Shown here piece after piece: positions 9,622-18,149 of a DNA stretch of 64,000 nucleotides (its first letter is position 1; the number at the start of each line of letters is the position of its first letter). The stretch covers positions 1 to 64,000 of the forward strand of contig VGOW01000010.1 of assembly GCA_016875735.1 (NCBI GenBank). The letters are read 5' to 3'. Below the pieces are notes generated by a model that searched no databases, was not told the origin of the DNA, and worked only from the letters and a program-made list of their open reading frames with translations. The DNA comes from Chloroflexota bacterium. GTDB taxonomy: Bacteria > Chloroflexota > Anaerolineae > Anaerolineales > VGOW01. A program made the translations under genes and the position numbers.

Positions 9622-10841
9622 AGTTGCACCAATTCAATCAGCATCTTCACCGACAGTTCCATCTCTTGCACGCAGGCGTATTCGTGCGGGCCGTGCGAGT
9701 TGTGCCCGCCCGCAAACAAGTTGGGCGTGTGCAGTCCGCGCTCGGTGAGGCGCGAGCCGTCGGTGCCGCCGCGCGTGGGCGGGTGTGTGGGCACAAGGCC
9801 GACCGCCCGCATCGCCTCATCGGCCAAATCCACCGGCAGCATATTCTCTCGAATCCAGTAACCCATGTTGCGATAACTCGGCGTGATCTGCACTTTGAAC
9901 TTTGCGCGCGGCTCGGCGGCGGCTATGCCTTTCACCAGCCCGCGCAGTTGATCGCCCTGCGCCTTCAATCTATCGTTGTCGTGGTTGCGGAGGATGAATC
10001 GAATCTCGGCGTGAGCCACGTTGCCGCTCATGCTTGTCGCGTGAATATATCCGTCGCGGGCATCGGTCGTTTCGGCGCTGCGGTTTTCCACCGGCAGGGC
10101 GGCCAGCAACCGCGCCGCCAGCATGAGAGCGCTCACCATTTTGTATTTGCGCCCCTCGCCCGGATGAGTCGAAACGCCGTCGATGGTGACCACTGCCGAA
10201 TCGCCGGAAAACGTTTCCCAATTCACCTCGCCCGGATTCTCGCCGTCGAGCGTGTAAGCCACGTCCGCGCCGAGTTCCTTCAAATCCAATTTGTCCACGC
10301 CGCGCCCGATCTCCTCGTCGGGATTGAAGCACACGCGAATCGGCCCGTGTTCGATTTCGGGATGCGAAAGCAGAAACTCGGCCAGCGTCATGATCACCGC
10401 CACACCGCTTTTGTCGTCCGCGCCGAGCAGTGTCGTGCCGGAGGCGGTCACCAAATCCTTGCCCACCTGACTTTTCATCTCCGGATATTTCGCCATGTCG
10501 ATCACTTGCGCCGGATCGTCGGGCAACACAATCGGCTTGCCGTTCCACTTCCGATGCGCAATCGGCTTCACGCCCTCGCCGCTGAATCCGGGCACGGTGT
10601 CCACATGAGCAAACAGGGCAACCACCGGAACACGTTTCCGCGTCGTCGCCGGAATCGTCGCCAACACATAGCCATGTTTCGCAATCGTCATGTCGCTCGC
10701 GCCGAGTTCGCGCAGTTCATCCGCCAGCATTCGCAGAAGAGTCCATTGGCGCTCGGTGCTGGGCGTGGTGTTCGAGTCGGAGTCGCTGGCGGTGTGAATT
10801 TTGACGTATCGCAAAAAGCGGCTGAGCACAGTTTCAGGCAT
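9573..10841 (-). CDS. pepT: Peptidase T (tripeptide aminopeptidase, M20B)
   Basis: Cytoplasmic zinc aminopeptidase of 422 residues that removes N-terminal residues from tripeptides. Visible M20 motifs are ALFAHVDTVPGF (first His ligand and Asp), LLGADDKSGVAV (bridging Asp), FNPDEEIGRGVD (catalytic Glu and Glu ligand), TLDGENPGE (Asp) and the late AGGHNSHGPHEY (His). Length matches the family. The C-terminal tail (KKRTKRK) is very basic. The start overlaps the upstream HAD gene by 8 nt, indicating translational coupling. Confidence 0.93.
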   Translation of the reverse strand: MPETVLSRFLRYVKIHTASDSDSNTTPSTERQWTLLRMLADELRELGASDMTIAKHGYVLATIPATTRKRVPVVALFAHVDTVPGFSGEGVKPIAHRKWNGKPIVLPDDPAQVIDMAKYPEMKSQVGKDLVTASGTTLLGADDKSGVAVIMTLAEFLLSHPEIEHGPIRVCFNPDEEIGRGVDKLDLKELGADVAYTLDGENPGEVNWETFSGDSAVVTIDGVSTHPGEGRKYKMVSALMLAARLLAALPVENRSAETTDARDGYIHATSMSGNVAHAEIRFILRNHDNDRLKAQGDQLRGLVKGIAAAEPRAKFKVQITPSYRNMGYWIRENMLPVDLADEAMRAVGLVPTHPPTRGGTDGSRLTERGLHTPNLFAGGHNSHGPHEYACVQEMELSVKMLIELVQLWTKKGANYKKRTKRK

Positions 10842-11874
10842 TCAACTCTCCATCAATCGCGTCGTTCACAGAAGGATAAACCCGATTGGCAACTTTTTCC
10901 AATGCCAATTTCTTGGGGCCGCCGGGCGAGATGCCGACTCCGACGCACTCCCAATTTTCTCCCAACAGACTCGCCGCCTCGCGCACGCCCACAATGCTTC
11001 GCGCCGAATCTTCGAAGACGGTGACCCGGCCTTTGACTCCCCGCAATTCTTGCAACGGCGACAGCCACTCATTCCGCGCCGCGGCCTCCGCCGCCCGAAG
11101 GGACTCCGACTCCGATGCGCCAATCGCCGCGCCGATGGCGGCCAACGCGTGCACGGGCGACGGCTTGAGATATGCTTCGGGATCACCGCCGATAGTTTCG
11201 GCCAGCCACTGAAACGATCCGAAACCGATGATGGGCAAATGACTCAGCCCCACGAGCTGCGCGCCGAGTTCGGCTTCGGGCGCGTAACCGAGTCGCGGCG
11301 GCACATCGCGCGGCGGGCGCGTGGGGCGCGCGGTGTAAATTGCAGAGTTCGGCGGCGCGGGGCGGGCGAGCGCGGCGCGATCATGCTTCAGCAGAGTCGA
11401 GTGAGCCTCAATCGTTTTCGGCAGGCCGTATGTTTCCTCGAACGCATCGCCGAGCGTGAACTGCTGAAAGATGTTGAGCGCCGGCGAGCGGCGAATGTCG
11501 CGGGAGTGAAGGAGCAAATTCTCCAACCTCAAATTTCCATTTGAAGTTAGGAGTTTGGAGTTTGAGATTAGCCTGTGCGCTGCCTCTACCGGATATTCCC
11601 CTTTGCGCCATTCGGCGCTGACGCGCTGGACGAGTGAATGATAGTGGGGGCGTTGGCCGGTGAGGGCGATCTCAGCAATCGAGATCGGCGCGGAGTCCCA
11701 TTCGCTGGTGATGCCCGCCGCCTCGAAGGCTTCGATCTCGTCGTGCGTCGGCGCGAGATCGCCAAACCCCATCGCCCGCGAGAAATGATTGACGGTTTCG
11801 ATGAGCGCCGCCCGGTATCCGCCCGGATGGAGGAGAACGGAGTCCATGTCGAAAAGAAAAATATCAAGGAGCAA
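10834..11874 (-). CDS. HAD-superfamily hydrolase-like protein, function unknown
   Basis: Protein of 346 residues beginning LLDIFLFDMDSVLLHPGGY, a HAD motif I (DMDSV), with a late VTVFEDSARSIVG that fits the acidic motif IV followed by a conserved C-terminal Rossmann end. Such proteins are usually phosphatases or phosphomutases; the substrate cannot be told. The middle (about residues 100-120, ISNSKLLTSNGNLRLEN) is encoded by a copy of the AT-rich dispersed repeat, and another copy covers the start region at 11866-11900, so the exact N-terminus is uncertain. It overlaps pepT by 8 nt. Confidence 0.65.
   Translation of the reverse strand: MLLDIFLFDMDSVLLHPGGYRAALIETVNHFSRAMGFGDLAPTHDEIEAFEAAGITSEWDSAPISIAEIALTGQRPHYHSLVQRVSAEWRKGEYPVEAAHRLISNSKLLTSNGNLRLENLLLHSRDIRRSPALNIFQQFTLGDAFEETYGLPKTIEAHSTLLKHDRAALARPAPPNSAIYTARPTRPPRDVPPRLGYAPEAELGAQLVGLSHLPIIGFGSFQWLAETIGGDPEAYLKPSPVHALAAIGAAIGASESESLRAAEAAARNEWLSPLQELRGVKGRVTVFEDSARSIVGVREAASLLGENWECVGVGISPGGPKKLALEKVANRVYPSVNDAIDGELNA
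11521..11577. repeat. AT-rich dispersed repeat inside the HAD gene
   Basis: Contains CCATTTGAAGTTAGGAGTTTGGAGTTTGAGATTAG-like units, the same TTTGGAGTT/TTTGAGATT words seen at 16328, 44214 and 46640. It is read in frame. Confidence 0.7.
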
Positions 11875-11941
11875 ATTTCAAACTCCAAAATTCAAACTCC
11901 CAACCACCCAACCACCCAACCACCTAACCACCCAACCACCA
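11866..11941. repeat. Composite repeat: AT-rich unit followed by an ACCACCCA array
   Basis: AT-rich words (CAAATTTCAAACTCC, AAAATTCAAACTCC) run directly into five to six copies of an 8-mer CCACCCAA-like unit with one CCACCTAA variant. It fills the gap between hisE and the HAD gene and covers the HAD start codon. Confidence 0.75.
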
Positions 11942-12217
11942 TCACTTGTGCCTCTTCTCCAGCTCCGCCTCTACGTCTGCCAGCGTCAATCCGCGCGAGG
12001 CGAGCAACACCAATGTATGATAAAAGAGATCGGCCACTTCGGAGATCACGCGCTCATCGCCCTGTCCTTTGGCGGCGAGGATGACCTCCACCGCCTCTTC
12101 GCCGATCTTCTTCACGATCTCATCCTCGCCCGCATCGAAGAGGCGGTTGGTATACGAACCCGGCTTCAGGTTTTGTTTACGGTCTCGAATGATTTGGTCA
12201 AGGGCGGGTAAGTTCAT
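11942..12217 (-). CDS. hisE: Phosphoribosyl-ATP pyrophosphohydrolase
   Basis: Cytoplasmic enzyme of 91 residues that hydrolyses phosphoribosyl-ATP to phosphoribosyl-AMP, the second step of histidine synthesis. It shows the all-alpha MazG-like fold with the metal-binding motif KKIGEEAVEVILAAKG and the EVADLFYHTLVLL helix. Length is normal for stand-alone HisE. It is separated from hisI by proBA and yczE but stays on the same strand. A CCACCCAA array follows its stop codon directly. Confidence 0.93.
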   Translation of the reverse strand: MNLPALDQIIRDRKQNLKPGSYTNRLFDAGEDEIVKKIGEEAVEVILAAKGQGDERVISEVADLFYHTLVLLASRGLTLADVEAELEKRHK

Positions 12218-12229
12218 CTTGTCTTCTTG

Positions 12230-12892
12230 TCACCGTGTCATCCCATCAGGAATTGGCTGTTCGGCTTCAGTCGCATGGGGTTTCACTTTGATGAGCGTGA
12301 ACCACATCTGCACCGACGGCCCGATGAGCAAGGCAAAAGCAATGGTGCCCGCGCCGAAAGGCCCGTGCAGCAGAATTCCGGCCAAGGCAATGGTCACGTC
12401 AATCGAAGTGCGCGCGGCGCGGATGCTCCATCCCGTTGTGCGATAGATCGCCAACATCAAACTGTCGCGCGGCCCCGCGCCCGCATTCACGCCAATATAA
12501 ATTGCGCTGGCCAAGCCCATTGCGATCATGGCTATCGCAAAATAGGCGGCGCGCAACCAGAGACTATCTGTCCATACGCCGTCAATCGGCGGAATGAGGA
12601 ACAGGAACAAGTCTTCCCACGGCCCGATGCTCACGATGTTAGCCAGAGTGCCCCAGCCGATCTTTTCTCTCAGCAACAGCACCAACCCCAACACCCACAC
12701 GCCGTCAATGACCACCATCGTGCCGGGCGTCACCCGCAGAATGTTCGACATCGCCACTTCGAACACCGCCCACGAACTCGTTCCCAACCCGCACCGAATG
12801 AGCATGGCGATTCCAAAGCCAAAGAGTCCCAGCCCGATCTCGATCACCACGAAATCGCGGGGAAAGGTTTTCCAACGAATAGGTTTGAGCAT
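12230..12892 (-). CDS. YczE/YitT-like integral membrane protein
   Basis: Multi-pass membrane protein of about 220 residues. The N-terminal FGIAMLIRCGLGTSSWAVFE and the central YIGVNAGAGPRDSLMLAIYRTTGWSIR segments are hallmarks of the YczE/YyaS family, whose transport role is unresolved. An in-frame start 66 nt upstream (12958) is possible, but its 22 extra residues come from a CGCAGATGG-type intergenic inverted repeat, so the ATG at 12892 (MLKPIRW) is preferred. It sits between hisE and proA with short gaps. Confidence 0.75.
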   Translation of the reverse strand: MLKPIRWKTFPRDFVVIEIGLGLFGFGIAMLIRCGLGTSSWAVFEVAMSNILRVTPGTMVVIDGVWVLGLVLLLREKIGWGTLANIVSIGPWEDLFLFLIPPIDGVWTDSLWLRAAYFAIAMIAMGLASAIYIGVNAGAGPRDSLMLAIYRTTGWSIRAARTSIDVTIALAGILLHGPFGAGTIAFALLIGPSVQMWFTLIKVKPHATEAEQPIPDGMTR

Positions 12893-12894
12893 TT

Positions 12895-12966
12895 TTGAAT
12901 CCGCAGGTTTCGCAGATGGCGCAGATTTTGGGAAGCCATCTGCGCTAATCTGCGCCACCTGCGGAT
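12895..12966. repeat. Intergenic inverted repeat (CGCAGATGGCGCAGATT type)
   Basis: AATCCGCAGGTTTCGCAGATGG on one side mirrors CATCTGCGCTAATCTGCGCC on the other, leaving an imperfect hairpin between proA and the yczE-like gene. It overlaps a spurious upstream start of the latter. Confidence 0.65.
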
Positions 12967-12970
12967 CGAT

Positions 12971-14317
12971 TCAGTCCCGAATATGATAATCGCCAACGGC
13001 GACCCATTTGTGCGTTGTTAGTTCGCGCAGGCCCATCGGCCCGCGGGCGTGCAAGCGCTGAGTCGAAATAGCGACCTCGGCCCCCAACCCGAACTGGCTC
13101 CCGTCGGTGAAGCGGGTGCTGGCATTCACGTACACCGCCGCCGAATCCACTTCGGCCACAAACTTCTGCGCGTTCGCATCGTCGCGAGTCAGTATCCCGT
13201 CCGAGTGGCCGGTGCTGTGCGCGGCGATGTGGGCGATGGCCTCGTCGAGCGAGTCCACCACTTTCAGCCCCAGCACGAGCGAGAGCCATTCGGTGTCGAA
13301 GTCATCGGGCCCGGCAGGCAACACCGACTCCGGCAAGCGTTTGCCCACATTCTTCGCGTAGCGCAAGCGCTCTTCGCCCGAGTCGGGATCATGATCGAGA
13401 TACGCGCCGGTGAAATGCTGATAGAGATACGGCAGGGCCGAGTCGTCGGCGCGAAAGGTGACTCCGTCACGCGAAAGGTAATGCACGAGATCGGGCAGAA
13501 AGGAGTCGGCCACCGCGCGGTGAACGAGCACGGTGTCGAGCGCGTTGCACACGGTGGGCCGTTGAGTCTTCGCGTTGTGGATCACGCTGTATGCGCCTTC
13601 GAGATCGGCGCTCTCGTCCACGAACAAATGACAAATGCCGATGCCGCCGGTCATCACCGGGATTTTGCTGTGCTCGCGGCAGAACTCGTGCAGGGCATTG
13701 CCGCCGCGCGGGATGATGATGTCAACGTGTTCGTGAAGGTTGAGAAGTTCGGTGACGCGGGCGCGATCGGGGTCATCGATGAATTGGATCGACTCGGCGG
13801 GGAGGCCGTTTTCTGACAGCGAGCCGTGAACCGCGCCGACGAGGGCGCGATTGGAGCGGATGGTTTCACTGCCCCCGCGCAGGATGGCGGCGTTGCCCGT
13901 TTTGATCGCCAACCCGGCCACGTCAATCGTCACGTTGGGGCGCGATTCGTAAATGACGCCGAGCACGCCGAGCGGCACGCGCTGTTTGTGCAGTTTGAGT
14001 CCGTTGGGCAGAGTCGTTGCGTCGAATATTTCGCCGACGGGATCGGGCAGTTCGGCCACGCGGCGCAAATCGTCGGCGATGCCTTTGAGCCGCGTCTCGT
14101 TGAGGGTCAGTCGGTCGATCAGCGCCGCGTCGAGTCCGGCGGCGGTGGCGTCGGCAATATCGAGGGCGTTGGCGGCGAGGATGTCGGCGCGCGAGTCCCA
14201 GAGTCGGCCAGCCAGCGAGAGGAGGGTTTGGTTTTTGATCTCGGTCGGCGCGCGGGCGATCTGTTTCGATGCGGCGCGGGCGCGAAGGCCGATCTGTTTG
14301 AGGTCAACGGTCATCAT
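12971..14317 (-). CDS. proA: Glutamate-5-semialdehyde dehydrogenase
   Basis: NADPH-dependent reduction of gamma-glutamyl phosphate to glutamate-5-semialdehyde, second step of proline synthesis. The aldehyde-dehydrogenase fold is recognisable by GVLGVIYESRPNV, the cofactor-loop ILRGGSE and the catalytic Cys in QRPTVCNALDT, and it ends with the family-typical FTDGSQFGLGAEVAISTQ and ARGPMGLRELTTHKW. The longer frame starting at 14365 adds FIVHRSSLIV-type residues encoded by the TTCATCG repeat, so MMTVDLKQIG at 14317/14314 is preferred. It lies just downstream of proB. Confidence 0.95.
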   Translation of the reverse strand: MMTVDLKQIGLRARAASKQIARAPTEIKNQTLLSLAGRLWDSRADILAANALDIADATAAGLDAALIDRLTLNETRLKGIADDLRRVAELPDPVGEIFDATTLPNGLKLHKQRVPLGVLGVIYESRPNVTIDVAGLAIKTGNAAILRGGSETIRSNRALVGAVHGSLSENGLPAESIQFIDDPDRARVTELLNLHEHVDIIIPRGGNALHEFCREHSKIPVMTGGIGICHLFVDESADLEGAYSVIHNAKTQRPTVCNALDTVLVHRAVADSFLPDLVHYLSRDGVTFRADDSALPYLYQHFTGAYLDHDPDSGEERLRYAKNVGKRLPESVLPAGPDDFDTEWLSLVLGLKVVDSLDEAIAHIAAHSTGHSDGILTRDDANAQKFVAEVDSAAVYVNASTRFTDGSQFGLGAEVAISTQRLHARGPMGLRELTTHKWVAVGDYHIRD

Positions 14318-14389
14318 TGGAACGATGAGCGATGAGCGATGAACGATGAACTCTTTTCCGTTCATCGCTCATCGCTCCGCGTTCATCGT
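14318..14389. repeat. TTCATCGCTCATCG repeat between proB and proA
   Basis: Direct and inverted copies of the 8- to 9-mers GATGAGCGATGA and TTCATCGCTCATCG form an imperfect hairpin. Similar arrays occur at 36535-36560, 52940-53012 and 61765-61808. Confidence 0.7.
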
Positions 14390-15484
14390 TTATAGCAACA
14401 CTAAATCATTCCGATGAATCACTTCGTCGCCGTAATTGTATCCGAGCAGAGAGTCGATTTCATCGGAGCGGCGGCGGGCAATGCGGGATAGATCGGCGGC
14501 GGAATAATTGGCGATGCCGCGCGCGATTTCGCGCCCCGATGGATCGGCCACGCGCACGGTGTCGCCGCGTTCGAAATCGCCTTCCACTCCAGCGACGCCG
14601 ACGGGCAATAAACTGCTCCCGCGACTCAGCGCGCGCGCCGCGCCCTCGTCCACCGTGAGACAGCCGGATGCGCCGCCTGCAAGAATGTATCGTTTGCGAC
14701 TCTCGATGGCGGTGACTGCGGGGTGAAAGCGTGTGCCGATTTTTTCTCCGGCGGCGATGTGGGTGAGGATGTCGGGGTCGCCGCCGCGCGCGATGACGAC
14801 CATGGTGCCGGAGCGCCGGGCAAGATCGGCGGCTTGCAGTTTGGTGATCATGCCGCCGGTGCCGAGTCCGGTGGCGGTTCCCCCGGCCGCTTCCCACAAC
14901 GAGGCGGGGATGTCGGAGTCGGTCACATCGGTCACGAGTCGGGCCGAGGAGTCGCGGCGCGGATCGGCGGTGAAGAGTCCGGGTTGATCGGTGAGGAGGA
15001 TGAGGGTGTCGGCGTCCACCAAATTGGCGACGAGCGCGGAGAGGTTGTCGTTATCGCCCACGCGAATCTCTTCAGTGGCGACGGTGTCGTTTTCGTTGAC
15101 GATAGGGATGAGGCGCTGGGCGAGGAGCGCGGCGAGGGTGTTGCGGGCGTTGAGGTAGCGGCGGCGGTTGGCGAGGTCGGCGCGGGTGAGGAGGATTTGG
15201 GCGACGCCGACTCCGTAGAGGCCGAAGAGCTGCTGATAGAGAGCCATGAGGCGCGGCTGGCCGATGGCGGCGAGCATTTGTTTGGCCGGGACGTCTTTGG
15301 GCAGCTCGGGGTAGTCGAGAGCTTCGCGGCCCGAAGCCATTGCGCCGGAGGTGACGAGGATGACTTCGTGCCCAGCCTCGCGGAGGGCGCAAAGTTGGCG
15401 GGCGAGATCGACGAGGCGCGGAGGGGAGAGGCGGTTCGTTCCGGCGGTGAGGGTGGAGGTGCCGAGTTTGACGACGAGGCGCAC
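14390..15484 (-). CDS. proB: Glutamate 5-kinase with PUA domain
   Basis: ATP-dependent phosphorylation of glutamate, first and feedback-inhibited step of proline synthesis. The amino-acid-kinase domain (about 1-255) shows VVKLGTSTL, VTSGAMASG, NENDTVA and GTGGMITKLQAADLA. The C-terminal PUA domain (about 272-355) includes ILAGGASGCLTVDEGAARAL and ARGIANYSAADL. Length of 364 is typical. It starts with GTG directly before RLVVKLG. It heads the proBA pair inserted among his genes on the same strand. Confidence 0.95.
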   Translation of the reverse strand: MRLVVKLGTSTLTAGTNRLSPPRLVDLARQLCALREAGHEVILVTSGAMASGREALDYPELPKDVPAKQMLAAIGQPRLMALYQQLFGLYGVGVAQILLTRADLANRRRYLNARNTLAALLAQRLIPIVNENDTVATEEIRVGDNDNLSALVANLVDADTLILLTDQPGLFTADPRRDSSARLVTDVTDSDIPASLWEAAGGTATGLGTGGMITKLQAADLARRSGTMVVIARGGDPDILTHIAAGEKIGTRFHPAVTAIESRKRYILAGGASGCLTVDEGAARALSRGSSLLPVGVAGVEGDFERGDTVRVADPSGREIARGIANYSAADLSRIARRRSDEIDSLLGYNYGDEVIHRNDLVLL

Positions 15485-15494
15485 AGTGGTGAGT

Positions 15495-15566
15495 GGATGG
15501 CAAGATGGCAGGGTGACAAGATGAGCCTCATTGGAATCATCGTGTCATCTTTTTATCGTGTCATCC
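15495..15566. repeat. Short intergenic repeat (ATCGTGTCATC type)
   Basis: Words such as CAAGATGGCAGGGTGACAAG and ATCGTGTCATC recur here, and a related CTTGTCACCGTGTCATCCC lies after yczE at 12220-12245. No gene is visible. Confidence 0.5.
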
Positions 15567-15568
15567 CG

Positions 15569-15883
15569 TCAAGAATCACCCAATAAGCGATAGAAGCAAG
15601 ATCGCTCGCCCGTGTGGCACGCCGGGCCTGCCGGATCGACTTTGAGGAGGAGGGTATCGGCGTCGCAATCCACTCTGATTTCGCGGACGCGCATGACGTT
15701 GCCGCTGGTCGCGCCTTTGCGCCACAACTCGCGCCGACTCCGGCTCCAAAACCATGCTTCGCCCGACTCTTGCGTGAGGCGCACCGACTCGGCGTTCATC
15801 CACGCCACCATCAACACCTCGTGGGTGGCCGCATCCTGCACAACGGCAGTGACGAGGCCGCGATCATCGTAGTTGAGTTCCAT
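15569..15883 (-). CDS. hisI: Phosphoribosyl-AMP cyclohydrolase
   Basis: Zinc hydrolase of about 104 residues opening the adenine ring of PR-AMP (third histidine step). Diagnostic segments are [20 protein letters not shown], the metal-site [20 protein letters not shown] and RSCFYRL. It is a stand-alone HisI; HisE is encoded separately at 11942. The ATG at 15883 (MELNYDD) is preferred to an upstream frame start whose codons fall in an intergenic repeat. Confidence 0.94.
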   Translation of the reverse strand: MELNYDDRGLVTAVVQDAATHEVLMVAWMNAESVRLTQESGEAWFWSRSRRELWRKGATSGNVMRVREIRVDCDADTLLLKVDPAGPACHTGERSCFYRLLGDS

Positions 15884-15885
15884 CG

Positions 15886-15964
15886 TTGGAACACAAAGGC
15901 ACAAAGTCTCGAAGTCTCAAAGAAGTTTCTTTGTGGCTTCGTGCCTTCGCGCCTTCGCGGTGAA
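15886..15964. repeat. Intergenic imperfect inverted repeat between hisF and hisI
   Basis: GGCACAAAGTCTCGAAG mirrors CTTCGTGCCTTCGCGCCTTCG. The same GCAAAGACGC/TTCGCGG family occurs at 20905-20995 (hisB/hisC) and 50876-50958 (lysZ/lysY). Confidence 0.65.
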
Positions 15965-15966
15965 AT

Positions 15967-16782
15967 TCAAAGCCGGACGGTCACGCCACTATCGGCCAAA
16001 TACCGTTTCACTTCGGCCACGCTCAAGGTTTTGTCGTGGAAGAGCGAGGCGGCGAGGGCGGCGTCGGCGTTGGCGAGGGTGAGCGCCTCGGCGAAATGTT
16101 CGAGGTTGCCCGCGCCGCCGCTGGCGATGACCGGCGCGTTGACGGTGGATGTGATCGCGCGCGTGAGCTCGATGTCGTAACCGCTCTGCGTGCCGTCGGC
16201 GTCAATGCTCGTGAGAAGAATCTCGCCCGCGCCGAGTTCCACCGCCGTCTGCGCCCATTCGAGGGCGTCGAGTCCGGTGGGGGTGCGGCCACCAGCAACA
16301 TAGACTTCCCAGTGAGGCGGAGAACCAGAGAATTGAGAATCGGAGGATTGGGAATTTGAGATTTGAGATTTGGAGTTGGAAGTTCTCTTCGCATCTATCG
16401 CAATCACAATGCACTGACTACCAAATTTTTCTGCGCCTTGCGTGAGCAACGCCGGGTTGTTGACGGCGGCGGAATTGACGCTCACTTTGTCGGCCCCGGC
16501 GAGCAGAATGTGGCGCATGTCGTCCACGGTTCGTATTCCGCCGCCGACGGTGAGAGGCAGAAAGACCTCGTCGGCCACCCGGCGCACCATCGGCGCAACG
16601 GTGGCCCGGCCCTCGGGCGTGGCCGAGATGTCGAGGAACACCAATTCATCCGCGCCCTCGGCATCGTAAGCGCGAGCCTGCTCCACCGGGTCGCCCGCAT
16701 CGCGCAAGCCCACGAAGCGCACGCCTTTGACCACGCGGCCATCTTTCACGTCGAGGCAGGGGATGATTCGCTTGGCGAGCAT
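15967..16782 (-). CDS. hisF: Imidazole glycerol phosphate synthase, cyclase subunit
   Basis: TIM-barrel lyase that combines PRFAR with ammonia from HisH to give IGP and AICAR. Catalytic Asp residues are in [14 protein letters not shown] and IVIAIDAKR, and the phosphate loops GGGIRT and ASGGAGN are present. Immediately after AIDAKR a stretch of about 25 residues rich in Ser/Asn/Lys/Gln ([10 protein letters not shown]...) precedes [20 protein letters not shown]. It is encoded by an AT-rich dispersed repeat and lengthens the loop after strand 5. The start MLAKRII at 16782 lies 8 nt after a TACAAT -10 box, suggesting a leaderless mRNA. hisF is cut off from hisA by two inverted genes. Confidence 0.95.
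   Translation of the reverse strand: MLAKRIIPCLDVKDGRVVKGVRFVGLRDAGDPVEQARAYDAEGADELVFLDISATPEGRATVAPMVRRVADEVFLPLTVGGGIRTVDDMRHILLAGADKVSVNSAAVNNPALLTQGAEKFGSQCIVIAIDAKRTSNSKSQISNSQSSDSQFSGSPPHWEVYVAGGRTPTGLDALEWAQTAVELGAGEILLTSIDADGTQSGYDIELTRAITSTVNAPVIASGGAGNLEHFAEALTLANADAALAASLFHDKTLSVAEVKRYLADSGVTVRL
16328..16386. repeat. AT-rich dispersed repeat in frame in hisF
   Basis: The plus strand reads GGAATTTGAGATTTGAGATTTGGAGTTGGAAGTT, repeating a 7- to 8-mer TTTGAGA. The right half (ATTTGGAGTTGGAAGTTCTC) is nearly identical to the copy in lysT near 46660. Confidence 0.85.
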
Positions 16783-16790
16783 TGGGCGGA

Positions 16791-16796
16791 ATTGTA
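16791..16796 (-). promoter_or_regulatory. -10 box TACAAT immediately before hisF
   Basis: TACAAT on the minus strand ends 8 nt before the hisF ATG, so transcription would start at or next to the start codon. No good -35 is seen. Confidence 0.45.
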
Positions 16797-16818
16797 CCAA
16801 AACGTGAGCGCGTAAAAG

Positions 16819-16824
16819 TATAAT
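16819..16824 (+). promoter_or_regulatory. -10 box TATAAT upstream of the ATP-grasp gene
   Basis: A perfect TATAAT lies 28 nt before the ATG at 16853, in the divergent gap with hisF. The best -35 (TTGTAC at 16792-16797) has a 21-nt spacer, so only the -10 is convincing. Confidence 0.4.
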
Positions 16825-16852
16825 GCGAGTATCGTCCGCCTAACGCAACCCA

Positions 16853-18130
16853 ATGCTTCCATATCTCGATAAAAAGATTCCCATCGCCTTCCTATACGAC
16901 AACATCGAAAGTTTCTTTGAGTTTCTGTATCGTTCCGAAGCCACCCGCCTTCCCCGCCGCCAATACATTCCCAATCGGCAATACAGCAAAGGGGATCGCG
17001 GACTGCTCTCGCTCGGCGACTCGAAACTGGTTTTTGCCAGCGCCCCCGTGCCCCACGCCGATTATTTGCGCGACACGTTGGGTCTATCGCGCACCCAATA
17101 CAGGCACCCGGCCAACCCCTCTCCGTGGTTGAGCCTCGATCTTTTGTAGGAGCCGCCGCTGATCAATGCGCTGGTGGATTACGCCGGGCCGAACCGCGCC
17201 GTTCAGCTCGTGGCCTACGCCGTCACGCCGCAGTTCATGCAGTTGGTGAGCAAACTACGAACTGATTTCGGCCTCACCGTGATTCTGCCCGAATGCCCTC
17301 TGCCGGGCAGTGAATGGGTGCGCGATTACATCGACACCAAATCCGGCTTTCGCTCGCTGGCCTCGCGCTGGCTGCCCAACGCCAAGGATCTTTTGCCCGA
17401 AGGCTTGGCCTGCAAAACGATACTGCAAGCCGCCGAAGCCGCGCATTGATTTTGCCAGCGCGGCAAACCCTGCGTGGCAAAAACCGACGGCGGTGAGAGT
17501 GGCATCGGGCATCACATCTTCCGGCCCGGCGGCGACGTGTCGGCGCAGTCGATCTTCGGTGAGATGGAATCCGATCCGTATCTGCGCAACGACATCGTGA
17601 TCGTCGAGGAGTATATCGACTCGCCGAATCACCTTTCGCCGTCACTGGAAGTGTACGTGCCGCCGAGGGGCGAAGGCGAGCCGCGCATCACCTATCTTTC
17701 CAATCAACTATTCTTGGGCCTCAGCGACTTCTACGGCTTGCTCATCGACCGCGAACAGACTCGGAGCCAATGGTATCCCGCGCTGGCTGAAAGCGGATTG
17801 CTCATCGCTCGCCGTTTGCAAGAGATGGGCTACGCCGGGCACTTCGACCTCGACACGGTGGTGGACGACTCCGACCGCGTATATTTGCTGGAACTCAATT
17901 CGCGCCGCACCGCCGGAACGCACGTGCACGAGTTCGCCTGTCACTACTTCGGCCCAAATTATTTGGACGTGTTGTATCCGATGGCGGGCCAGCGGCGCGG
18001 CGTGATCTTCGCCGTCACGTCCATTCTCGCGGCCAACGAGTTCGGGTGTATCATCGTGGCCGAGTCCACCGGCGAGGCGCTTGCTCTGCACCAACAGCTG
18101 CGCGGCCGGATTCAGAACTCGCCGCGCTGA
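16853..18130 (+). pseudogene. ATP-grasp ligase-like gene with two in-frame stop codons
   Basis: One uninterrupted reading frame of 425 codons except for TAG at 17147-17149 and TGA at 17447-17449. No frame change is needed. The N-terminal part resembles the pre-ATP-grasp region of PGM1-like/peptide-ligase proteins. The C-terminal part is an ATP-grasp domain with PCVAKTDGGESGIGHHIF, IVIVEEYID and the metal-binding end YLLELNSRRTAGTHVHE. Neighbouring residues suggest Gln-to-amber (LL*EPPL) and Trp-to-opal (AAH*FCQRGKP) changes, both single C:G to T:A transitions. It lies 19 bp upstream of the MinD-like gene and is probably co-transcribed. It is either a young pseudogene, sequencing error or, less likely, readthrough. 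Confidence 0.75.
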
Positions 18131-18149
18131 ACGTGGTTCCAAGAGAAAC

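Noticed and set aside
11884-11941. CCACCCAA array as a CRISPR or minisatellite gene
   Set aside because: Units are 8 nt without spacers, and the same unit recurs elsewhere; it is a simple tandem array.
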